Positions 26,502 through 35,613 of a stretch of 60,844 nucleotides of DNA are shown here, one piece after another (the stretch's first letter is position 1; the number at the start of each line of letters is the position of its first letter). Position numbers and translations under genes: made by a program. Location of the stretch: IMG/VR virus record IMGVR_UViG_3300025687_006674, positions 1-60,844 of that record; one strand, given 5' to 3'. The notes under the pieces were generated by a model. That model made no database searches, had not been told where the DNA came from, and saw only the letters and a list, made by a program, of their open reading frames with translations. This DNA is from a virus.

Positions 26502-28132
26502 GTATTGTTGATAATATAATAAACACTCAAATATTTTCTTCGGGAAGAGTTATTGATGTCAATGACCCATTAATGTTGGGTAGATTAAGAATTTTACCTG
26601 AAAACGATAATGATGAAGAATTAAAAAAATCATCAAAGGGGTTTGACCCTAATAGTCCCACGCCAGATAAGAACGGTCCGTGGTCCACTAAAGACCCTTT
26701 TTTGTTTCTTCCTTTATTACCTTTATTTATTAATCCTGTCCCCAAAAAAGATGAATATGTACATTTGTTTTACCAACATAGGGGTTCGAGAACATCAAAG
26801 AATAAATACTACATACAGGGACCATTTGCGACACCAATAAATTTAAATAATGAAGAATTTGAAAACGCTAAAACTCATTTAGATTCAGGTTCACGTATAA
26901 ATCAACCAACAAATATAAAGGTTAATTTATCAACACAAGGTGCTCAAAGATTACAAGAGGCCAGAAATAACTTAGGTCAAAATGAAGATAAAGTTAATCT
27001 TGGGTACACAAATGATAAAACAAAAGGTATCTTTCCCGAACCTGGTGACAATGCACTATTAGGTAGAGGTAGTGCTGACCTCGTTATAAAAGAAAATGAA
27101 GTTTTATTAAGAGCCGGTAAATACAAAAATTTACAACCACCAAACATGCCAGACGCCAATGGTAGACGAGCATTTTTACAATTAAGTAATTTTGATTTTA
27201 GAAAAACTTTAGGTGCAGAACAAAAGAGAAAAAGATTAGTAAAAAACGATACTTTCATAAAGTATCTTATAGAATATAACATTTACAATCCTGAGAATAC
27301 CCAAAATAAGTTTAGAGGTGATGTGACACTATATGGACTACCTAGTCAAGTCCCTCAAATAAACACTGCAAATTTTGATGTTGATACAGTTTTAGATAAT
27401 AATCTTAAATCGAGTAAAGTTATCTCTTCATTTGAAAATAAATCTTTAAATGAAGTTGTTAATATAATTAATAATTTTCTTGTTGAGTTTAAAACTGGTG
27501 AACTAACAGATGTGTTTGGTTTTAATGGGTTCCTTAAAAATGGAGAACAATACCCATTTTACTTTAGACCTAAGAATTCTCTTTTAGACATTACAAATCA
27601 AACGAGTTCAAATAGTGATAGTAACGCCCTAAAAAATGTAGGAGATATTTTAAATGATGTTAAAATAAATCAATTAGATGTCACACCAGGATATAGTTTA
27701 GTATATAACGTAAAAGGAGATGATTCGGTACCTTATGAATTTGTAGACGATTCTTATTTTAATGAAGAAATTAATTCTGTTGATGATAGTGTGGCATTGA
27801 TGGGTGGGAGAAAATTATACCTTTTATCTAATCAAACTTTAGGTACAGGTACCTCCAAAAAAGTAATAGACTTTTCAGATTTTGATGTTTACGGAATAAG
27901 TCAAGATAAAATATTTAGTGATATTGAACCTAATACATCTTCATTAGTGAGGGGTGAAGAGTTGATGGAACTATTAAATCTCATTGTAAAGTTTTTAATT
28001 ACCCACGTACACCCTTACCCTGGATTACCACCAGTTCCTGTTTCTCAAGACGGTACAAGTAGTCAAGACTTACTTAAATCAATACTTGAGGCACAACAAA
28101 AAATCTTAAATGGCAATATTAGGATTAATTGA
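26498..28132 (+). CDS. Baseplate hub/spike protein with gp5-like OB-fold N-terminus
   Basis: 544 residues. The N-terminus (S-S-G-R-V-I-D-V-N-D-P-L-M-L-G-R-L-R-I) matches the OB-fold domain of T4 gp5 and VgrG-like spike proteins; the P-V-P-K-K-D-E-Y-V-H-L-F-Y-Q continuation is its second part. No lysozyme motif is visible. The C-terminus contains T-H-V-H-P-Y-P-G-L-P-P-V-P and a short helix. T4 gp5 has a C-terminal beta-helix needle; here such repeats are not evident. It likely sits at the centre of the baseplate. A 23-bp gap with a late-type motif follows. Confidence 0.8.
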   Translation: MSIVDNIINTQIFSSGRVIDVNDPLMLGRLRILPENDNDEELKKSSKGFDPNSPTPDKNGPWSTKDPFLFLPLLPLFINPVPKKDEYVHLFYQHRGSRTSKNKYYIQGPFATPINLNNEEFENAKTHLDSGSRINQPTNIKVNLSTQGAQRLQEARNNLGQNEDKVNLGYTNDKTKGIFPEPGDNALLGRGSADLVIKENEVLLRAGKYKNLQPPNMPDANGRRAFLQLSNFDFRKTLGAEQKRKRLVKNDTFIKYLIEYNIYNPENTQNKFRGDVTLYGLPSQVPQINTANFDVDTVLDNNLKSSKVISSFENKSLNEVVNIINNFLVEFKTGELTDVFGFNGFLKNGEQYPFYFRPKNSLLDITNQTSSNSDSNALKNVGDILNDVKINQLDVTPGYSLVYNVKGDDSVPYEFVDDSYFNEEINSVDDSVALMGGRKLYLLSNQTLGTGTSKKVIDFSDFDVYGISQDKIFSDIEPNTSSLVRGEELMELLNLIVKFLITHVHPYPGLPPVPVSQDGTSSQDLLKSILEAQQKILNGNIRIN

Positions 28133-28140
28133 TATTTATA
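28133..28140 (+). promoter_or_regulatory. Candidate late promoter TATTTATA
   Basis: TATTTATA, 15 nt before ATG 28156. Between it and the start is AAAAGGAACAG, one of the few purine-rich sites that could act as a ribosome binding site. Confidence 0.6.
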
Positions 28141-28155
28141 ATTTAAAAGGAACAG

Positions 28156-29670
28156 ATGTCAATTCACAAATCTTATTTTAGTAAAAGTAATACGATAATT
28201 TACAACTCTTATACCAATACAGGTCAAAACCCTATTGTGGAATTATTTTATGGTAGAGTTGATGATGTTATTGCACCTAAAGGGTATAGTAGATATTTGT
28301 TTGATATTGATACTACGACATTACAAGAAAAATTTAATGATGGTGTGATTTCTACGGGTTGTACAACAACGGGAATTACACATACATTAAGAATGACTAA
28401 TACTTCGGCTTTTGATACTGATTTATTAAACACAAAAACTTCACAAGGTAGAAGAAGAGCCACATCATTTGACTTAGTTTTATTTAAAATTCCAAAAGTA
28501 TCAGGAACAACTGGTGATAACCAAACTTGGGATTCAGGTGTTGGTTATGATTATTACGATAACTCAAGGGCACTTAACACCAGTAATGCCATGAGTATTC
28601 CTGATTCTATTGCTACCGATAAGAGTTTTTCTAATAGACCTTCTAATTGGTTTCAAAGAAGTACCATAGATAATTGGTCAGTTGCTGGTTTATATGACAA
28701 TACAAATTCACAAACAGGTTCAACTGTGGGTTTAAATTATTCTGCAATAACTATCATTGATACTCAACACTTTGAATTTGGTAATGAAGACATTGAATTT
28801 GATATGACAAACGAAATAAACTCATTACTTACAGGTGGTACTACAACCGCAGGTTATGGTGTGGCATTCTTACCTCAAGTTGAAAATATTAGTGGGTTAA
28901 CAGAAAATTATTCTGTTGGATTCTTTTCTCCTCACACTCAAACTTTCTATGAGCCTTATTTAGAAACAAATTATAATGATTTAATATTAGATGATAGAAA
29001 TGTTTTCTATCAAGGTAAAACAAATTATCTATATCTATATTCTTATATCAATGGTAACCCAACTAACTTTGACACACCACCAACTGTTGATATTTTAGAC
29101 GGTAATGGTTACGAGGTTTCAGGATTTACAGGATTAACGAGTTGTTTAGTCACTGAAGGAGTTTACAGAGTTGAGGTTAGTGGATTAACTGCAACGACAG
29201 TACCATGTTTTTATTATGATAAATGGGATGGATTATTAATAAATGGAGACTCAATAAGTGCAGTAGAAAATGAATTTGTACTTAAATCTTCTGACGGTTA
29301 TTACCAAATAGGTACAAGAACAGAACAACCAAAATTATATGGTTTTGATTATAGTGGAATCAAACAAGATGAAAAAATATTAAATACTGATGTTAGAAAT
29401 GTTAGTGTATATATTAAAAAGGCATATTCAGTAAATGAGGTTGTCAATAATATAGAGGCATTCTATAGAATTTATGTCATGGAAGGAACGACTGAAGTAC
29501 AAGTACAAGATTGGACTCAGATTAATAGAACTCCTGACGGATATTACTTTGTATTCGATACCAGAGACAAGATACCAAATGAATATTTTATAGACATGAA
29601 GGTGAATAGTGATAGAAATATAGATACTTATAAAAGAACACTTAAATTCCAAATCGTAAACAAAAAATAA
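28156..29670 (+). CDS. Tail/baseplate structural protein (unassigned)
   Basis: 504 residues, rich in Thr, Ser, Tyr and Gly with alternating strand pattern. Two or three beta domains are suggested: residues ~1-280, with repeated Y-D-N and F-E-F-G, and ~290-504, with L-Y-L-Y-S-Y-I-N-G-N-P-T-N-F and Ig-like V-D-I-L-D-G-N-G-Y-E-V-S-G. It follows the spike gene, so it is probably a baseplate-associated or fibre protein. The ATG of the next gene shares a base with its stop (TAATG). Confidence 0.7.
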   Translation: MSIHKSYFSKSNTIIYNSYTNTGQNPIVELFYGRVDDVIAPKGYSRYLFDIDTTTLQEKFNDGVISTGCTTTGITHTLRMTNTSAFDTDLLNTKTSQGRRRATSFDLVLFKIPKVSGTTGDNQTWDSGVGYDYYDNSRALNTSNAMSIPDSIATDKSFSNRPSNWFQRSTIDNWSVAGLYDNTNSQTGSTVGLNYSAITIIDTQHFEFGNEDIEFDMTNEINSLLTGGTTTAGYGVAFLPQVENISGLTENYSVGFFSPHTQTFYEPYLETNYNDLILDDRNVFYQGKTNYLYLYSYINGNPTNFDTPPTVDILDGNGYEVSGFTGLTSCLVTEGVYRVEVSGLTATTVPCFYYDKWDGLLINGDSISAVENEFVLKSSDGYYQIGTRTEQPKLYGFDYSGIKQDEKILNTDVRNVSVYIKKAYSVNEVVNNIEAFYRIYVMEGTTEVQVQDWTQINRTPDGYYFVFDTRDKIPNEYFIDMKVNSDRNIDTYKRTLKFQIVNKK

Positions 29671-30149
29671 TGAGAAGCGAAAGATATATGTTTTTTAGTA
29701 ATCTACAACAGATGAGAAGACAATGTGATTTGTTGTTAGATTTAGATGAAAATATGGTAGAATCTATTTTAGATGGTGGTCATGATTGGGCTCAAGACCA
29801 CATTGCAGAAGCCAAAAACAATTTAGACCAAGTTTTTGATTTCATGATGAATGAAACAAAAAAAGATGGTATGGAACTCTCTATGAATATAGATGATGTT
29901 GACATGATTGAAGAAAGAAAATTACTTGAACAAATTATACGTAGAGTTATTGACGAAAAGAAAAAGAAATCAAAGAAGAAAAAAGACACAACACTTTGTG
30001 CACGAGGTAAATCGGCAGCTAAAGCTAAGTTTGAAGTTTACCCTTCAGCTTATGCTAATGGGTATGCAGTGCAAGTGTGTAAAGGAACGATGCCAGGTTT
30101 AGACGGAAAAAAAAGATGCTCAGGAAAATATTGTTCAGGTAAAAAATAA
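29670..30149 (+). CDS. Virion-type protein with Cys-containing basic C-terminal module
   Basis: 159 residues. A helical first part (F-F-S-N-L-Q-Q-M-R-R-Q-C) leads to a lysine run and then a compact module (T-L-C-A-R-G-K-S-A-A-K-A-K-F, Y-P-S-A-Y-A-N-G-Y-A, V-C-K-G) that recurs at the C-termini of otherwise unrelated phage proteins. Function unknown; DNA or core binding inside the head would fit the charge. It ends the tail module, before a host-type promoter. Confidence 0.7.
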   Translation: MRSERYMFFSNLQQMRRQCDLLLDLDENMVESILDGGHDWAQDHIAEAKNNLDQVFDFMMNETKKDGMELSMNIDDVDMIEERKLLEQIIRRVIDEKKKKSKKKKDTTLCARGKSAAKAKFEVYPSAYANGYAVQVCKGTMPGLDGKKRCSGKYCSGKK

Positions 30150-30161
30150 TTCATATATTTG
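30131..30161 (+). promoter_or_regulatory. Bacteroidota-type promoter
   Basis: TTG at 30131-30133, 20-bp spacer, TATATTTG at 30154-30161. This fits the Bacteroidota primary-sigma consensus (TTG, 19-21 bp, TAnnTTTG). It would start transcription ~20 nt before the small gene at 30189. Confidence 0.8.
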
Positions 30162-30188
30162 AATCAACTTTTTTAACCTTCAACAAAA

Positions 30189-30356
30189 ATGTCACACACA
30201 ACCTATCAATTAACAAAGGATGAGGAAATAGTTATGGAAACTCAAGCAGTTGATGCTGAAAGAGCCATTGACTATTTTTATTTAGACCATCCTGAAATGT
30301 TTACAGAACAAGGGTATTCTGTAAAGATTAAAAGAAAAGAAAAAGAGGGTGTTTAA
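30189..30356 (+). CDS. Small protein (55 residues) with its own host-type promoter
   Basis: ATG 30189 to TAA 30354-30356, starting M-S-H-T-T-Y-Q-L-T-K-D-E. It is acidic/basic mixed with no membrane segment. A strong promoter upstream and a terminator overlapping its stop codon make a monocistronic unit, which supports it being real despite its length. Function unknown; an early or accessory role is inferred from the promoter type. Confidence 0.75.
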   Translation: MSHTTYQLTKDEEIVMETQAVDAERAIDYFYLDHPEMFTEQGYSVKIKRKEKEGV

Positions 30357-30368
30357 ACCCTCTTTTTT
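30341..30368. terminator. Bidirectional terminator
   Basis: Ten-base stem AAAAGAGGGT/ACCCTCTTTT with a 6-base loop, T-rich on both sides. It ends the small plus-strand gene and the convergent minus-strand gene whose stop is at 30353. Confidence 0.85.
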
Positions 30369-30910
30369 ATTTCACGTAATACCCAATTATATCCGGCATT
30401 TCCACCCCTCAATAACCACTCAACATATTTGCGGTCTTCGTGTGGTTTACCCTTTTTAGATTCACTTAACACAACATTAGTTTTGTGTGAATCAAAAAAT
30501 TGTTTAAACTCTTTTAATACTTCAATGTTTACAGAATCTGAATTAGAGATTCTCTCAAACATATGATAAGATTTTCTATTATTTCTGAGGTACTTTAAAC
30601 CCTTTTTAATGTTGTTTTTAACAGATTCAGGGATACGTACCTTACCAATACTTTCGTCAATAACAATTTTAAGGTCACCAGTCCCTTTAATTACTCTATG
30701 GTATGTCATCTTAGGGATGAAATATTTAAGTCCCTCCTGCAACACCACAGGTATGTCATTGTCCATTTGTAACATCCAATTAGACCCTGACTCCACAAAA
30801 ACAATGCGGTCTTCACGGTCACGGTGCCAAATCAACTCTTCAGAATCCACGTTTTCTTTAAAAACTCTTCTGAACTTATCCTTACCTAATTCTTCGTTAC
30901 TATAAATCAT
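30353..30910 (-). CDS. Cupin-like hypothetical protein
   Basis: 185 residues from the ATG of a TAATG junction (complement 30908-30910); an upstream TTG is possible but less likely. The first ~90 residues look like a small beta-barrel: E-E-L-I-W-H-R-D-R-E-D-R, S-G-S-N-W-M-L-Q-M-D-N, Y-F-I-P-K-M-T-Y-H-R-V-I-K-G. The His residues could be metal ligands as in cupins. The C-terminal part is helical and basic, ending in W-L-L-R-G-G-N-A-G-Y-N-W. Enzymatic function is not established. Coupled to the 30910 gene. Confidence 0.65.
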   Translation of the reverse strand: MIYSNEELGKDKFRRVFKENVDSEELIWHRDREDRIVFVESGSNWMLQMDNDIPVVLQEGLKYFIPKMTYHRVIKGTGDLKIVIDESIGKVRIPESVKNNIKKGLKYLRNNRKSYHMFERISNSDSVNIEVLKEFKQFFDSHKTNVVLSESKKGKPHEDRKYVEWLLRGGNAGYNWVLREIKKRV

Positions 30911-32463
30911 TACCAAAATCTTCCTGGTACATTCTTACCAAAATCTTTATGTGCTCTACACGCCCAATATCCTGCTTTAGTTTTGTCCTTTTTCTTATCA
31001 CATTGATGTCTTGCGGCGAATGACTTGCGAGCTGCAGGGTCATTCCACTTGGCAGTCATAACAGGGGAACCGTAACTTACCTTTTTAATCTTACCTGTCT
31101 TAGGGTTACGAACATAAACATACCATTTTTTTGGACCCCCACTTTTAGGTTTTCCTAATTCAACTTTCTTACCCTGATATTCGGCTTCGTTAATCATAGG
31201 GAAATCTAATGGTAATCTCTCACCTTCATAAATGAAGAATTTACCCAAGTCACTTTCCAATAATTCAACATCTTCTTCGTTATTGTATTGACCTTCTTTA
31301 TAAAGTTCTCTGGCTTCTTTAATCACCTCAAAGTATTTTTCACTTCCCACTCGATATACATTCTCAGACAATGGGATTTTATTATCTATGTGGTATTGTA
31401 ACCCTTCAGATATTTGTGGTCTATTTTTAAGTTTGTTAAGTTCTTTAATTATACTTTCTTTCATAGTTGTAGGTTTTTTCTTTTTAATTTGTTCACCATT
31501 TTCAGAAATAAACTTATAAAAGTAATCTACCATCTTTTCACGTTTAGGATGCTTCATTCTCAATGACAAATAAGTCCTTAATAGATTGTCATTCATATAA
31601 CCATCCCACATCACATCAAAGATGTCGGCATGTAAAGCAAAGGGTTTGACATCAAAACCTTTAAGTTGTTCTTTTATTGACGGTTTTTCTCTGTTTTGAG
31701 AGGGTTTATCCATTTTTTGGTAATAGTCATTGTAATACCTCATTAACATGTGGTAATCACCATCTCTGTCAACTTTCTCAAACTCATTTGATAACCACTG
31801 CTCACCGTTTAAATATTCTTTGTTTAATTCATCGTAAACCAACAACCTACCAGGTCCTTCACCCCATCCACGATACAATCCAAATTTAGAATTACCCATT
31901 TTTTCAGCCAATTCTTTATCTCTAATAATAAGATAAACCAAAACACCACCAATGATGTGTTCTTCAAACATATCATCACTATCTCTATTTGTTGTACACC
32001 ACTTTGTACCTGCACCATACTTACATGATGCATTGTGTGTTAAAGGTGCAATCAACAAATACTTCTCATCTCTAAATAAATCATCGTATTCCTTTGAGTC
32101 TACTTTGAATTTCTCAGTAACTAAATTAACCAATTTATCTATCGACTCTTTCTTATAATTTTTGATTTTGATTCTTGTAGGTTTTTGACCTTTTCCTGAT
32201 TGGGGGTCTTTCTTTTCTTTTTCTCTTTTTCTTCTACACGCAGAATCTTTCTCGGCTTGTGTCATCTTACCCGCAACACCGGCACCACGACAAACAGGAT
32301 ATGAACCTTTATCAGCATCACTCCTTCCACATGGGGGGTGTCCTCCACCTTCTTTTTTCTTACAGATATTGACCCATGGTCCTTTGGGTTGGGACGAACC
32401 TTTTTTCTTTTTTTTCTTTCCAAACCAAACGGCTAAATCTTCACTTAAAATATATTTCGACAT
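30910..32463 (-). CDS. Virion-type multi-domain protein, DUF5872-like N-terminus
   Basis: 517 residues from ATG at complement 32461-32463 (M-S-K-Y-I-L-S-E-D-L); a longer frame begins upstream but would start with a spurious hydrophobic segment. N-terminal ~110 residues are basic and Cys-containing (K-G-P-W-V-N-I-C-K-K-K, C-G-R-S-D), resembling DUF5872. A middle domain has the G-T-K-W-C-T-T motif. The last ~70 residues (S-F-A-A-R-H-Q-C-D-K-K, Y-W-A-C-R-A-H) form a Cys/His module seen at the ends of other phage proteins. Role unknown; basic charge suggests nucleic-acid contact. Confidence 0.7.
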   Translation of the reverse strand: MSKYILSEDLAVWFGKKKKKKGSSQPKGPWVNICKKKEGGGHPPCGRSDADKGSYPVCRGAGVAGKMTQAEKDSACRRKREKEKKDPQSGKGQKPTRIKIKNYKKESIDKLVNLVTEKFKVDSKEYDDLFRDEKYLLIAPLTHNASCKYGAGTKWCTTNRDSDDMFEEHIIGGVLVYLIIRDKELAEKMGNSKFGLYRGWGEGPGRLLVYDELNKEYLNGEQWLSNEFEKVDRDGDYHMLMRYYNDYYQKMDKPSQNREKPSIKEQLKGFDVKPFALHADIFDVMWDGYMNDNLLRTYLSLRMKHPKREKMVDYFYKFISENGEQIKKKKPTTMKESIIKELNKLKNRPQISEGLQYHIDNKIPLSENVYRVGSEKYFEVIKEARELYKEGQYNNEEDVELLESDLGKFFIYEGERLPLDFPMINEAEYQGKKVELGKPKSGGPKKWYVYVRNPKTGKIKKVSYGSPVMTAKWNDPAARKSFAARHQCDKKKDKTKAGYWACRAHKDFGKNVPGRFW

Positions 32464-32496
32464 ACTTGATTTTTTTGTGTCTTTTGTTATATATAT

Positions 32497-32504
32497 TATA
32501 AATA
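32497..32504 (-). promoter_or_regulatory. Candidate late promoter TATTTATA
   Basis: TATTTATA on the minus strand, 33 nt before the start at 32463. The spacing is longer than at most other sites. Confidence 0.45.
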
Positions 32505-32520
32505 TCAACGAAAAGAGATT

Positions 32521-32802
32521 ATGGAAGATAACAAAGAACAAATTCAAGAACAACCACAACCCGCAGGTACCTTGTTTGAAATTATCAATTACTATTCAAA
32601 TGACGACTTAACCAAGTTTATTGATTTGATGAATCAAGAACAAGCATTATACACTGTAATTCAAGCAGCACGTTCAGGTCACCGTAGAGGTGTTTATAAT
32701 ATGGAGGAAGCTGAAGTTATTTCTAAAGCTATTAGAATTTTAACTACCCCACCACCATTGGAAAACGATTTACCTGAACCTGAAATTCACAAATCGGAAT
32801 AA
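32521..32802 (+). CDS. Hypothetical 93-residue protein
   Basis: ATG 32521. Q/P-rich start, then a helical core (T-L-F-E-I-I-N-Y-Y-S-N-D-D-L) with A-R-S-G-H-R-R-G-V-Y-N, and a Pro-rich acidic tail. It has a clear terminator 13 bp downstream. No family recognised; divergent from the 30910 gene. Confidence 0.7.
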   Translation: MEDNKEQIQEQPQPAGTLFEIINYYSNDDLTKFIDLMNQEQALYTVIQAARSGHRRGVYNMEEAEVISKAIRILTTPPPLENDLPEPEIHKSE

Positions 32803-32815
32803 TATATTTTTAATT

Positions 32816-32840
32816 GAGGACTTATTAGTCCTCTTTTTTT
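32816..32840 (+). terminator. Rho-independent terminator
   Basis: GAGGACT/AGTCCTC stem with TATT loop, followed by seven or more T. It ends the 32521 gene. Confidence 0.88.
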
Positions 32841-32888
32841 TGCCCTATAAACAATAAATAAACATAAATAAAAACAAAAAAACAAAAA

Positions 32889-33719
32889 ATGAAAAACACA
32901 AAAACTTACAACGAGTTAGTGCAGAAGATGAGAGAATTCTTCTTAAACAAAAACTTCAAAGAGGTTCCTACACAAAGTAGATTATCCATTTTGGCGGCAT
33001 GTGAAAATCCACATTCAGTAAAAACGTTTGAATATAGTGGTGAAGTATGGCCATTACCACAAACAGGTCAAATGTGGTTAGAGTATGAATTACTTAAAAA
33101 TCCTGAATGGGAAGGAGTATTCTGTGTCTCTACATCGTATAGAGAAGAAAAGAATCCTATACCAGGTAGACACGAATTAATATTCCCTATGTTTGAATTT
33201 GAATCTAAAGGTACTGTTGAAGATATGTTAAAATTAGAATCTGAACTTTTAGAGTGGTTAGGGTTCAACACACCTGTAAATGCAAAATATAATGAAGTGT
33301 GTGAAGAATATGGAGGTGTAAGTATCTTAGAAGATGAACATGAACAAAAAATGTGGAATGAAAAGGGTTCGGTAGTGTCTCTACAACAGTTCCCATTAAG
33401 GACAAACCCTTTTTGGAATATGAAACATAGAGAAGATGGTATCTTTAATAAAGTTGATGTTATTCTTTACGGACAAGAAACAATAGGTTCAGCAGAACGT
33501 TCATGTAATGTTGAAGAAATGAGAGAAATGTTCTATAAAATCGAAGATGGTGGATACTCACAAAAGTTGTTTGACTTATTTGGTAAAGAAAGAGTTGAAA
33601 AAGAATTAGAAGAGTTTTTATCTTTTGATTTCTTCCCACGATTTGGTGGTGGTATAGGTATGACTCGTCTTGCAAGAGCTTATGAATTAATGAAAGAAGA
33701 GAGTTTAGCTGTAGTTTAA
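32889..33719 (+). CDS. Class II aminoacyl-tRNA synthetase catalytic core, AspRS/AsnRS-like, no anticodon domain
   Basis: 276 residues. Motif 2 is Y-R-E-E-K-N-P-I-P-G-R-H-E-L-I-F-P-M-F-E (residues 84-103), and motif 3 is F-G-G-G-I-G-M-T-R (252-260), with Arg260. The layout resembles AspRS/AsnRS and AsnA-type paralogues. The ~100-residue N-terminal OB anticodon-binding domain is absent. Such cores can make asparagine, modify a protein, or charge non-tRNA substrates; the product is not predictable. It is flanked by terminators, so it is transcribed alone. Confidence 0.8.
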   Translation: MKNTKTYNELVQKMREFFLNKNFKEVPTQSRLSILAACENPHSVKTFEYSGEVWPLPQTGQMWLEYELLKNPEWEGVFCVSTSYREEKNPIPGRHELIFPMFEFESKGTVEDMLKLESELLEWLGFNTPVNAKYNEVCEEYGGVSILEDEHEQKMWNEKGSVVSLQQFPLRTNPFWNMKHREDGIFNKVDVILYGQETIGSAERSCNVEEMREMFYKIEDGGYSQKLFDLFGKERVEKELEEFLSFDFFPRFGGGIGMTRLARAYELMKEESLAVV

Positions 33720-33742
33720 AAAATAAAATACAGACAAATAAA

Positions 33743-33766
33743 AAAGGGGACCAATCGGTCCCCTTT
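33743..33766. terminator. Bidirectional terminator
   Basis: Ten-base stem AAAGGGGACC/GGTCCCCTTT with AATC loop. It separates the convergent synthetase-like gene and the major capsid gene. Confidence 0.88.
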
Positions 33767-33789
33767 CTATTTATTCAGTTTGAGTTAAA

Positions 33790-35589
33790 TTATCTCAATT
33801 CTCTCAAGTCGAATGTTCTAACACCATCAACGATGATTCTACCATAGAAACGGTTGTTAACCATTTTCTTAGCGTATCTTGTCATGATACCCTTGATAGG
33901 TGTAAAGTTGAATGGGTTATACATTGTTGGAGTTAACTGTAGAGGTACATATGGTGCGTAAACGTAACCTGTATCCAACAAAGAGTTACCTTTGTGTCCT
34001 AACAATACTGTGTTAGGTGGGAAGTAAGGGTCACGATATACTTGATATCTACCTGATAAAGTACCAACTCTCTCAATACCCATGTTGTACTGGTCTTGGT
34101 CAGGAGCTGCGTTTGATACGTGGAAGTACTCCAAGTCATCAAAGATAGCACTGATTTCAGAAGAAACAACAATCCAGTTAGCTCCACCTCTCAACGTAGA
34201 CTTGTGAATCTGAGCTGAGATTTGGTTGATTGCTGTAATCAACGTTTGGTTCCAATCCTTTTGAGTGTACTGAGTTAATGGATTAGCTGCAGTTCCTCTT
34301 TTCCATCCGTTGTAATCCCAACGTAATGTCCAAGCTGCACCTTTTCTCAAGTCTCTTAAGATTTCACGGTCAATTTCTGCCGCCACCTGCTCTGATAATA
34401 AAGCTGTCAATTCAGCTTCAGCATCAATGTTGTGGAATGCAGAAACGTCCTGTGCTAATTCAGGAGACCACTGAGCTCTCAACTTTCTTTCTGTAACCGA
34501 TACAGTTACTGATTCTAAGTCGAAAGAAACCTCACCAATTCTGTCTTCGAATTCTAAATCTTCGTATACTCTGTAAGTTGCAGTAAACTGAGTATTAACA
34601 GCACCTGAACCAGCGATAGTTGTAGTTAAACCTGAGTAACCATCGATTGAACCTGAACCGATTGATGCTGGTACTTGTAAATCAACTTCTAAGTAAATCT
34701 TACCTTCAGCGTCACAGATATTTTGATATTCACCACCATTACCAATAGTTGGGAATGTTGCAGTTGATTTTGAACCATATTCTACGATACCTTTACCGTA
34801 TTTCTGTGTTACAACTCTGAAAATTAAGTTACCTGAACCTGCTCCTGAGAATGCACCACCAGCAGTAGTAACAGCGTTAATTGTTAAATCTGATAAGAAT
34901 GCTTCAGTGTCAACAACAGCACCATCAGGACCTTGTAACTTACCGTAAGAACCTGCGTTAGTGAAACCTGTCATAACAAGTAATACTTTTCTGTACTCAT
35001 CAGCACCATAACCTGAAGTAATGATATCACTACCTGACCATACTGCAGTACCTACATCACCTGTAACAGCCGTGTATGCACCTTTAGAGTAGTCAAATAA
35101 TCCTGGTGGGTCTAATGATGCTTCATTACCTTCGTAGAAACGGTCATACAAGTTTTTACCTGAATTGTAAGCTGCAGATGCTGCCGCTTGTGTTGGTCCG
35201 TTAGGTGCTCCGATAGGTGCAAAGTGGTCGTAAGAACCTGATTGTTCGTTATACCCTTGAATTTTAGGTACGAAGTAGAACAATTTACCGATTGGTAAGT
35301 TCATAGCTTGTACTGATACGATGTCGTTAGCTAACAATTTAGAGAATACTCTTCTCACGATTGGGAAAACTACAGTTTCGAATGAACCTGAGTTATCTGA
35401 CGCTGCCGCCTCGTTGATTAAATGTGACGCTTGGTTTTCATACAACTGCGCCATGTTTTCTTTAACGTGACCTTTAAGACCCTCTAAGAATCCTAATTTG
35501 TCCCATTTGTTGATTGTGTCTTCTTTGATAACTTTCAAGTGTTTTAAACCGATGTTACCAACAAGACCTGATTCTAATAATGCTCCCAT
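33790..35589 (-). CDS. Major capsid protein, T4 gp23-like
   Basis: 599 residues. The N-terminus (M-G-A-L-L-E-S-G-L-V-G-N) and the early segment A-S-H-L-I-N-E-A-A with F-P-I-V-R-R-V-F match T4-type gp23. The N-terminal ~65 residues up to about L-I-N-E probably form the propeptide cut by the prohead protease. The C-terminal P-domain (G-I-M-T-R-Y-A-K-K-M-V-N-N-R-F-Y-G) is well conserved. It is longer than T4 gp23 (521), with an insertion rich in Gly/Thr at ~150-330. Codon use is more balanced than its neighbours, as expected for a highly expressed gene. It is last in the head operon. Confidence 0.93.
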   Translation of the reverse strand: MGALLESGLVGNIGLKHLKVIKEDTINKWDKLGFLEGLKGHVKENMAQLYENQASHLINEAAASDNSGSFETVVFPIVRRVFSKLLANDIVSVQAMNLPIGKLFYFVPKIQGYNEQSGSYDHFAPIGAPNGPTQAAASAAYNSGKNLYDRFYEGNEASLDPPGLFDYSKGAYTAVTGDVGTAVWSGSDIITSGYGADEYRKVLLVMTGFTNAGSYGKLQGPDGAVVDTEAFLSDLTINAVTTAGGAFSGAGSGNLIFRVVTQKYGKGIVEYGSKSTATFPTIGNGGEYQNICDAEGKIYLEVDLQVPASIGSGSIDGYSGLTTTIAGSGAVNTQFTATYRVYEDLEFEDRIGEVSFDLESVTVSVTERKLRAQWSPELAQDVSAFHNIDAEAELTALLSEQVAAEIDREILRDLRKGAAWTLRWDYNGWKRGTAANPLTQYTQKDWNQTLITAINQISAQIHKSTLRGGANWIVVSSEISAIFDDLEYFHVSNAAPDQDQYNMGIERVGTLSGRYQVYRDPYFPPNTVLLGHKGNSLLDTGYVYAPYVPLQLTPTMYNPFNFTPIKGIMTRYAKKMVNNRFYGRIIVDGVRTFDLRELR

Positions 35590-35613
35590 TTTAGTATTTT
35601 TTAATTTTAATTT

